In this document: positions 59,776-64,000 of the stretch, piece after piece
Position numbering within the stretch: the stretch's first letter is position 1
Layout of the letters: every line of letters begins with the position of its first letter
Source of the DNA: Mycobacterium sp. JS623
GTDB taxonomy: Bacteria; Actinomycetota; Actinomycetes; Mycobacteriales; Mycobacteriaceae
Length of the DNA stretch: 64,000 nt
NCBI RefSeq assembly: GCF_000328565.1
Contig: NC_019966.1
Location: forward strand, 5,208,001 to 5,272,000
Direction: 5' to 3'
Made by a program: the position numbers and the translations under genes
Notes under the pieces: model-generated
What the model saw: the letters and a program-made list of their open reading frames with translations, nothing else
Databases searched by the model: none
Told to the model about the DNA's origin: nothing

Positions 59776-60167
59776 GGCTGCTGCTGCCGCGCGTCGTTGT
59801 CCTCGGCGATCCATTGTTCGAACGCGGCCAACCGGTGGAACTCCGCGGCTTGACGGTGCCGTTCGGCGGCGTCTTGATGAGGACCGACGTTGCGATCACT
59901 GGCCTGCATGGCGACCTGCTCGTGAACCGCGGCCGCGCGCAGGTGGGCGTCTTCCGCCTCGACGTGTCGGTTCGCCGCGGCGTGGTGCGCCCGGCGCGCC
60001 CGTTCGAGGGCTTCGCCCGCACGAACCTTCGCCTGTTGTGCCGCCGCGGTCGTCACCGGCAATCCGTGAGCCAGCTCGTCGAGACGTGTACGCAATTCGT
60101 CTGCGCGTCCCCGGGCGCGATCTGCACGCGATTGCGCCGACTGGTCCCCGTTTGCCGTGTTGTTCAC
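59772..60167 (-). CDS. Coiled-coil hypothetical protein
   Basis: A 131-residue, almost entirely helical protein rich in Ala, Arg, Gln and His (RARGRADELRTRLDELAHG, AERHRQAAEFHRLAAFEQ), with no cysteine and no membrane segment. Start GTG 60167 overlaps the AraC-type regulator's stop (GTGA), so it is probably translated with it. Its 3' end overlaps the CheR-PAS gene by 4 bp on the opposite strand. I do not recognise a family. Confidence 0.65.
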   Translation of the reverse strand: MNNTANGDQSAQSRADRARGRADELRTRLDELAHGLPVTTAAAQQAKVRAGEALERARRAHHAAANRHVEAEDAHLRAAAVHEQVAMQASDRNVGPHQDAAERHRQAAEFHRLAAFEQWIAEDNDARQQQP

Positions 60168-61222
60168 CCCCGCAAGGTCTGGTGAGGGCTTTGCCCGTAC
60201 GTCTGACGGTAAAGCACCGCGAACCGTCCGGTATGCGCAAATCCCCAGCGCGCGGCGATCTCGGTGACGGTGTCGTTCCTGCGGTCAGCGGCCGAGAGCT
60301 CCAGGTGGGCATAGTGAAGCCGGATCCGGCGCAGGTACTGCAGTGGCGTCGAATCGAGATGACGCCGGAACATGTACTGCACCGCTCGCGGCGTGACGTG
60401 AATGGTCTCGGCGATGTCGGCCAGCGAGATGTCGTTGGTCGCGTTGGCGTCCATGTATTCGATGGCGCGGCGCAGCAGGGCCGGCCTGCTGTCGGTGCGG
60501 TCGGCCGTCGTCGACTGCGGCCCGCCCGTGTTCGGGAACGTTGACAGCATCACCGCTGCCAGCAGTCGGCTCGCATGGCCGGCGATCAGCGGCGTGACGG
60601 GGGCGTCACCGGACAACACCGTCCGTGCGACGTAGGCGACGGTGTTCTTCCACAACCGTTCCGCGGCCTCGTTTACCGGTTCCAGACTCGTGAACCGGAT
60701 GGGCGCAGGTGCCTGTCCGTTCGGAACGCCGGCCGCAACACTGGCCACCACTGCGGGATCCAGCAGGACCGCTGTCGCTCGCAGATCACGGGCGATAGAA
60801 CGGTGCGGCAGATCCGGCTGGGACAGCAGCGCGACCTCGTCTGCGGCGGCGTCGACGGACAACCCGGCACACTCGCTGGAGACGCTGCCGGCGGCAGGCC
60901 ATATGCCGACAACCTTGTTCATCGGGTCCGGTGCGGCCTCGACGTTGCCGGCCACCCGCACCTCGTCAACGGCGAATGTCTCCGCCGCCCTACGGACGTG
61001 GGTCAGAAGTGCGTCATTGCGGCGCTGTTCACGGTTCCAGCGGAGCCTAAATCTGACGCCGTACGCCTCCTCGAGGAACCGTTCGGCTTCACCGGCGTCG
61101 GTGATTCTGACCTGCCACTGCGTCGGCTGATCAATTTTCGGTGTGAACGTGTCGATTGTGATCCACTCCCCAGGGGGAACGAAGCGGCAGGGCTCAGGCT
61201 CAACCCCCGGTATCCGCACCAT
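60164..61222 (-). CDS. AraC-family transcriptional regulator
   Basis: A 352-residue regulator with an N-terminal sensor region (about 1-230) and a C-terminal AraC/XylS DNA-binding domain (about 250-350): RAIEYMDANATNDISLADIAETIHVTPRAVQYMFRRHLDSTPLQYLRRIRL followed by EIAARWGFAHTGRFAVLYRQTYGQSP. The N-terminal half resembles AraC-binding-like (cupin-type) domains of actinobacterial regulators. It is divergent from an SDR gene (32 bp apart), the likeliest direct target, and coupled to a coiled-coil protein gene. Confidence 0.88.
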   Translation of the reverse strand: MVRIPGVEPEPCRFVPPGEWITIDTFTPKIDQPTQWQVRITDAGEAERFLEEAYGVRFRLRWNREQRRNDALLTHVRRAAETFAVDEVRVAGNVEAAPDPMNKVVGIWPAAGSVSSECAGLSVDAAADEVALLSQPDLPHRSIARDLRATAVLLDPAVVASVAAGVPNGQAPAPIRFTSLEPVNEAAERLWKNTVAYVARTVLSGDAPVTPLIAGHASRLLAAVMLSTFPNTGGPQSTTADRTDSRPALLRRAIEYMDANATNDISLADIAETIHVTPRAVQYMFRRHLDSTPLQYLRRIRLHYAHLELSAADRRNDTVTEIAARWGFAHTGRFAVLYRQTYGQSPHQTLRG

Positions 61223-61242
61223 ACACCTGCAATGTCGTCGAT

Positions 61243-61257
61243 TAGCCTGACCTGGTG
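61243..61257 (+). promoter_or_regulatory. Candidate leaderless promoter of the SDR gene
   Basis: TAGCCT (61243-61248) fits the mycobacterial -10 pattern TANNNT and ends 6 nt before GTG 61255, for which there is no ribosome site. A transcript would start at or next to the start codon. Confidence 0.35.
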
Positions 61258-62016
61258 TCCGTACTCGACAAGTTCCGACTCGACGACAAGGTCGTCATCG
61301 TCACCGGTGCGTCCTCCGGTTTAGGGGTGTCATTCGCTCAGGCGTGCGCGGAGGCGGGTGCCGACGTGGTGCTGGCCGCACGGCGCGTAGACAAGCTGTA
61401 CGACACAGCGCGTCTCGTCGAGATGGCGGGCCGCCGCGCGTTGACGGTCGCGACGGACGTCGCTGATCCCGCGCAGTGCCAGGCGATGGTCGACGCTGCG
61501 ATGGCCGAGTTCGGGCGGGTGGATGTGCTGGTCAACAACGCTGGAGTGGGCACCGCGGTGCCTGCCACCCGCGAGACACCTGACGAGTTCCGCGCTGTCA
61601 TCGACATCAACCTCAACGGGTCCTATTGGGCAGCGCAGGCGTGCGCGAAGGTGATGGCTCCGGGCAGTTCCATCGTGAACATCTCCAGTGTGCTCGGCAT
61701 CACCACCGCCGGGTTGCCGCAGGCTGCCTACAGCGCGAGCAAGGCCGGCGTCTCGGGGCTGACCCGAGATCTGGCCCAGCAGTGGGGTTCTCGCAAAGGC
61801 ATTCGCGTCAACGCGATAGCACCGGGATTCTTCGAATCGGAGATGACCGACGCGTACAAGCCCGGTTATATCGAGAGCCTCAAACCGCGAGTGTTGTTGG
61901 GCCGCATGGGCAATCCCGTCGAGTTGGCGGCGACGCTGGTGTGGCTGGCGTCCGAAGCCGGCGGGTTCGTCACCGGCCAGACCATCGTCGTCGACGGTGG
62001 CGTGACGATCACCTGA
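61255..62016 (+). CDS. Short-chain dehydrogenase/reductase
   Basis: Classical SDR of 253 residues: cofactor motif TGASSGLGVSFAQACAEAGA (about 18-37), NNAGVGT, catalytic Ser in IVNISSVLG, YSASKAG (Tyr-x-x-x-Lys, about 160-166), and the C-terminal GFVTGQTIVVDGGVTI. AARRVDK after the second strand suggests NADP(H). GTG 61255 is the start; no Shine-Dalgarno site is present and a -10-like element sits immediately upstream. Divergent from an AraC-type regulator that probably controls it. Substrate unknown. Confidence 0.9.
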   Translation: MSVLDKFRLDDKVVIVTGASSGLGVSFAQACAEAGADVVLAARRVDKLYDTARLVEMAGRRALTVATDVADPAQCQAMVDAAMAEFGRVDVLVNNAGVGTAVPATRETPDEFRAVIDINLNGSYWAAQACAKVMAPGSSIVNISSVLGITTAGLPQAAYSASKAGVSGLTRDLAQQWGSRKGIRVNAIAPGFFESEMTDAYKPGYIESLKPRVLLGRMGNPVELAATLVWLASEAGGFVTGQTIVVDGGVTIT

Positions 62017-62054
62017 CGCCGCCAGAGCGAGCGGCCGATGATCATAATCGTCGA

Positions 62055-62471
62055 ATGAATTCGCCTGACCTCGTACTGCGACCGATCGGGCGTGTCGAAT
62101 CGACGGTGATCGATCCTTCGCAGGCCGCACGCCAGGGAGACGAGGGCGCTCCCGACTGCTGGCTGGCGTTTGAGCCCGACGTCCGAGCAGCGCTCGACGG
62201 GCTGGAACCCGGCGACGACATGGTCATCGTCACCTGGCTGCACCTGGCCGACCGGACCGTGCTGCAAGTGCACCCGCGGGGCGACATCAGCCGCCCGATG
62301 CGCGGCGTGTTCACAACCCGGTCGCAGCATCGACCGAATCCGCTCGGCATCCACCAGGTCACCGTGCTGGCAGTCGACGGTCTCCACGTGCGGGTCCATG
62401 GCCTCGAGGCGATCGACGGGACGCCGGTCATCGACGTCAAGTCCGCGCTCGAGCCCCGCGGCCAACGCTGA
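62055..62471 (+). CDS. trmO: TrmO-type tRNA (t6A37) N6-methyltransferase
   Basis: A 138-residue beta-barrel SAM-dependent methyltransferase of the TrmO/TsaA/VirR family, which methylates N6-threonylcarbamoyladenosine at position 37 of tRNA-Thr. The signature is complete: LRPIGRVEST at the N-terminus, MVIVTWLHLADRT, and RSQHRPNPLGIHQVTVLAVDG with the RPNPxG motif, then GTPVIDVKSALEP. ATG 62055 is chosen as the first conserved start. Follows the SDR gene by 38 bp. Also plausible is a role on other substrates, as the family is diverse. Confidence 0.85.
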   Translation: MNSPDLVLRPIGRVESTVIDPSQAARQGDEGAPDCWLAFEPDVRAALDGLEPGDDMVIVTWLHLADRTVLQVHPRGDISRPMRGVFTTRSQHRPNPLGIHQVTVLAVDGLHVRVHGLEAIDGTPVIDVKSALEPRGQR

Positions 62472-62688
62472 CTCCATACCTGGCGGATAGGAAACCGATC
62501 ACTCTGATCGGGCACTTGATCTTCGGTTTCGTCCTCGGGCTCGCCTTCCTCAAAGGCCCCGCCCGGACGGGACCGTGGCGAGTGGCCCTGGCCGCCAATC
62601 CTGGAAACAGCGCCGGTCAAGCGTGCCATCGCGGCCGCCCGGAAGGTCATCGGTCCGCCCCAAACCACATGACCTGGCCGCACCCGCG

Positions 62689-62724
62689 CCGCGGGTCGTC
62701 GAGCAATCGACCGACGACCCGCGG
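62689..62724. terminator. Perfect 13-bp hairpin between trmO and the FHA gene
   Basis: CCGCGGGTCGTCG (62689-62701) and CGACGACCCGCGG (62712-62724) are perfectly complementary around a 10-nt loop. It lies 218 bp past trmO and only 22 bp before the FHA gene's ATG, overlapping where its promoter should be. It may be a terminator for readthrough or an operator; there is no U tract. The rest of the 275-bp gap shows nothing else. Confidence 0.5.
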
Positions 62725-62746
62725 TGCTTGGGCCAGAATTGCCACC

Positions 62747-63364
62747 ATGTCGTGCCACTTGGAAGTGTCGAAGCCGTCGGGCCGGGAATTGATCCCGTTG
62801 ATCGGTCAGCGGGTGACCATCGGTAAGGCCTCGAGCAACGAGGTGCCCCTCGAGCACGACGAAACCGTTTCCCGGCTGCACGCCGTGTTGGAGAACCTCG
62901 GGTTCGCGTGGTCGATTCGAGACATGGGCAGCCGCAACGGCACGTATCTCAACGGCGAACGAATCACCGCCGAACGCGTCCTGCGGTCCAAGGACGAGGT
63001 TCGCGTCGGCAAGACGCGGCTGATCTTCTGGGAGGTACGCGACTCCGGGGAAGGGAAGATCGATGAGGAAACGGTGATGGCGCAGCCCGTCGAGCAGCCG
63101 CCGCAGCTGACCAGGCGCGAACTCGACGTGCTGGTGGTGTTGTGTCGCCCCCTGGTCTCCGACGACCCGTTCCCCGAGCCCGCATCGGTCAAGCGGATGG
63201 CAGGCGAGCTGTTCGTCACCGAGGCCGCCGTCAAGCAGCACCTGCAGAACCTGTACGACAAGTTCGCCATCCCGTCGGAGGGAGACCGCAGGGTCCGGCT
63301 GGCTAACGAGGCACTGCGGCGTGGCGCGGTCACCATCGCCCAGCTGCGCGACACCTCTAAATGA
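62747..63364 (+). CDS. FHA domain protein with C-terminal helix-turn-helix
   Basis: A 205-residue protein with an FHA phosphothreonine-binding domain (about 22-95: VTIGKASSNEVPLEHDETVSRLHAVLE with the G-x-x-S-x-x-H core, then DMGSRNGTYLNG) and a C-terminal winged/HTH-like region (about 122-200: LTRRELDVLVVLCRP, FVTEAAVKQHLQNLYDKFAIP). It could couple Ser/Thr-kinase signalling to DNA binding. ATG 62747 is the start; CAGAAT, a possible -10, ends 7 nt upstream, so a leaderless mRNA is plausible. It overlaps the convergent kelch gene by 8 bp. Confidence 0.82.
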   Translation: MSCHLEVSKPSGRELIPLIGQRVTIGKASSNEVPLEHDETVSRLHAVLENLGFAWSIRDMGSRNGTYLNGERITAERVLRSKDEVRVGKTRLIFWEVRDSGEGKIDEETVMAQPVEQPPQLTRRELDVLVVLCRPLVSDDPFPEPASVKRMAGELFVTEAAVKQHLQNLYDKFAIPSEGDRRVRLANEALRRGAVTIAQLRDTSK

Positions 63365-64000
63365 AGTCCAGCGCCTCGACCGTCGCGACCGGGCCTTCGT
63401 GTGTCGGTCGGTCGGCGCCCCCGATCACGTAGACAGTGGACCCGACGGCAGCGACCGCCTCGCCGTGCACCGGGGTGTTGATCGGCGCCAGCGAGCGCCA
63501 CTTCCCACTGGCGATGTCGTACATCTCTACCGTGGCCAGTACCTGTGTCGGCTCCTCACCGCCGACGGCCACGATCCGGCCGTCGATGAACGCGGCGCCG
63601 TAGCTCCCGCGCGGCGTCGGCATGTTCGCGAGCTTCTCCCAGTTCCCTGAGCCCGGGTCGAACCGCTCAAACGCCGACGAGTTGTCGTCGGCACTCAAGA
63701 ACCGCCCGCCGATCGTGTACACGTAGACGCCGTCGGACACTGCGGCCAGGTGCTCGCGCGGCGTCGGCAGGTCGGCCGCCTGGGTCCACGACGTCCCGTC
63801 GAACACTTCGGTTTGGGGGACGAGTTTCTTTTCGTTCTGGCCGCCGACGACGACGAGCTTGTCGTTGACGACAGCCGCCGCCGCGGCTGCCCGAGCATGC
63901 GCCAGTGGCGGAAGCTCCGTCCACTTGCCGTCGCGGAAGGCGAAGACTTTGTTTGAGGCGTTGGCGATGGCGTCCTGGGCACCGCCGAGCACCACCATCC
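63357..64000 (-). CDS. Kelch-repeat protein, 5'-truncated by the window edge
   Basis: The visible 213 residues contain four to five kelch blades, each with the paired-glycine signature followed about 20 residues later by Trp (LVVVGGQNEKK, VYTIGGRFL, RIVAVGGEEPT, VYVIGGADR; NWEKL, KWRSL). The frame is open to the right edge, so the N-terminus is missing. Kelch propellers often follow a kinase or a signal peptide; which applies here cannot be seen. Its stop overlaps the FHA gene tail by 8 bp, and an FHA neighbour makes a Ser/Thr-kinase connection conceivable. Confidence 0.8.
   Translation of the reverse strand, partial: MVVLGGAQDAIANASNKVFAFRDGKWTELPPLAHARAAAAAAVVNDKLVVVGGQNEKKLVPQTEVFDGTSWTQAADLPTPREHLAAVSDGVYVYTIGGRFLSADDNSSAFERFDPGSGNWEKLANMPTPRGSYGAAFIDGRIVAVGGEEPTQVLATVEMYDIASGKWRSLAPINTPVHGEAVAAVGSTVYVIGGADRPTHEGPVATVEALDFI

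Noticed and set aside
62042..63241. 399-codon minus-strand frame opposite trmO and the FHA gene
   Set aside because: Antisense to two genes with clear domain motifs; no ribosome site or family resemblance.

Overview
The window is chromosomal DNA of a high-GC actinobacterium, almost certainly a rapidly growing Mycobacterium (Mycolicibacterium). Gene order follows the M. tuberculosis map from moeA1/galU (Rv0994/Rv0993) down to Rv0940c almost without interruption, read in the opposite direction (correspondence is from memory of that map). Two MspA-type outer-membrane porin genes, a retained cobF and several oxidative catabolic genes point to a fast-growing environmental species. I see no tRNA, rRNA, CRISPR array, insertion sequence or prophage.

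Layout. 1-10.8 kb: moeA (partial), galU, 5-formyl-THF cyclo-ligase, an FmdB zinc-ribbon protein, a SAF-domain protein, mscL, a secreted protein, two tandem mspA porins encoding identical proteins, a 0.7 kb gene-free porin leader, then moaB2-pepD-mprB-mprA (envelope-stress two-component system and its HtrA protease) and rpmF. 11-19.4 kb: a six-gene operon (AtuA-like protein, two acyl-CoA dehydrogenases, a biotin-dependent acyl-CoA carboxylase pair, an enoyl-CoA hydratase) for catabolism of a branched or terpenoid-like acyl-CoA. 19.4-30.2 kb: an HTTM/DUF5819-like membrane pair, a DUF1707 protein, a MoxR-type ATPase with its VWA partner, purH-purN, perM and a DUF5336 protein.

30.2-46.6 kb: sfnG, a PLP decarboxylase with a small membrane protein, an F420-type oxidoreductase, a thiolase, sucD-sucC, an M23 peptidase, uvrD1, chorismate mutase, an OafA-type acyltransferase and a succinate-semialdehyde-type dehydrogenase. 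46.6-56.1 kb: pgi, a secreted repeat protein, an SDR, an Fpg/Nei glycosylase, a holin-like membrane protein, cobF, an AurF-like diiron oxygenase with a DUF4873 partner, an MFS transporter, DUF4235 and a second F420-type oxidoreductase. 56.1-64 kb: a chemosensory-like module (CheB, STAS-HATPase, CheR-PAS) with no flagellar context, an AraC regulator, an SDR, TrmO, an FHA-HTH protein and a truncated kelch protein.

Most notable regulatory observations: a putative ribosome-mediated attenuator before chorismate mutase (leader peptide with Phe-Phe-Tyr-Gly-Tyr codons on a strong hairpin, followed by a terminator-like hairpin); direct-repeat boxes with the same 11-bp period before mprA and pepD; KstR-like boxes before two F420-type oxidoreductases and a thiolase; two CRP-like palindromes; a recurring family of long inverted repeats at gene ends; and a perfect 77-bp tandem duplication. 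These were found by reading only; no alignment, folding or database search was run.
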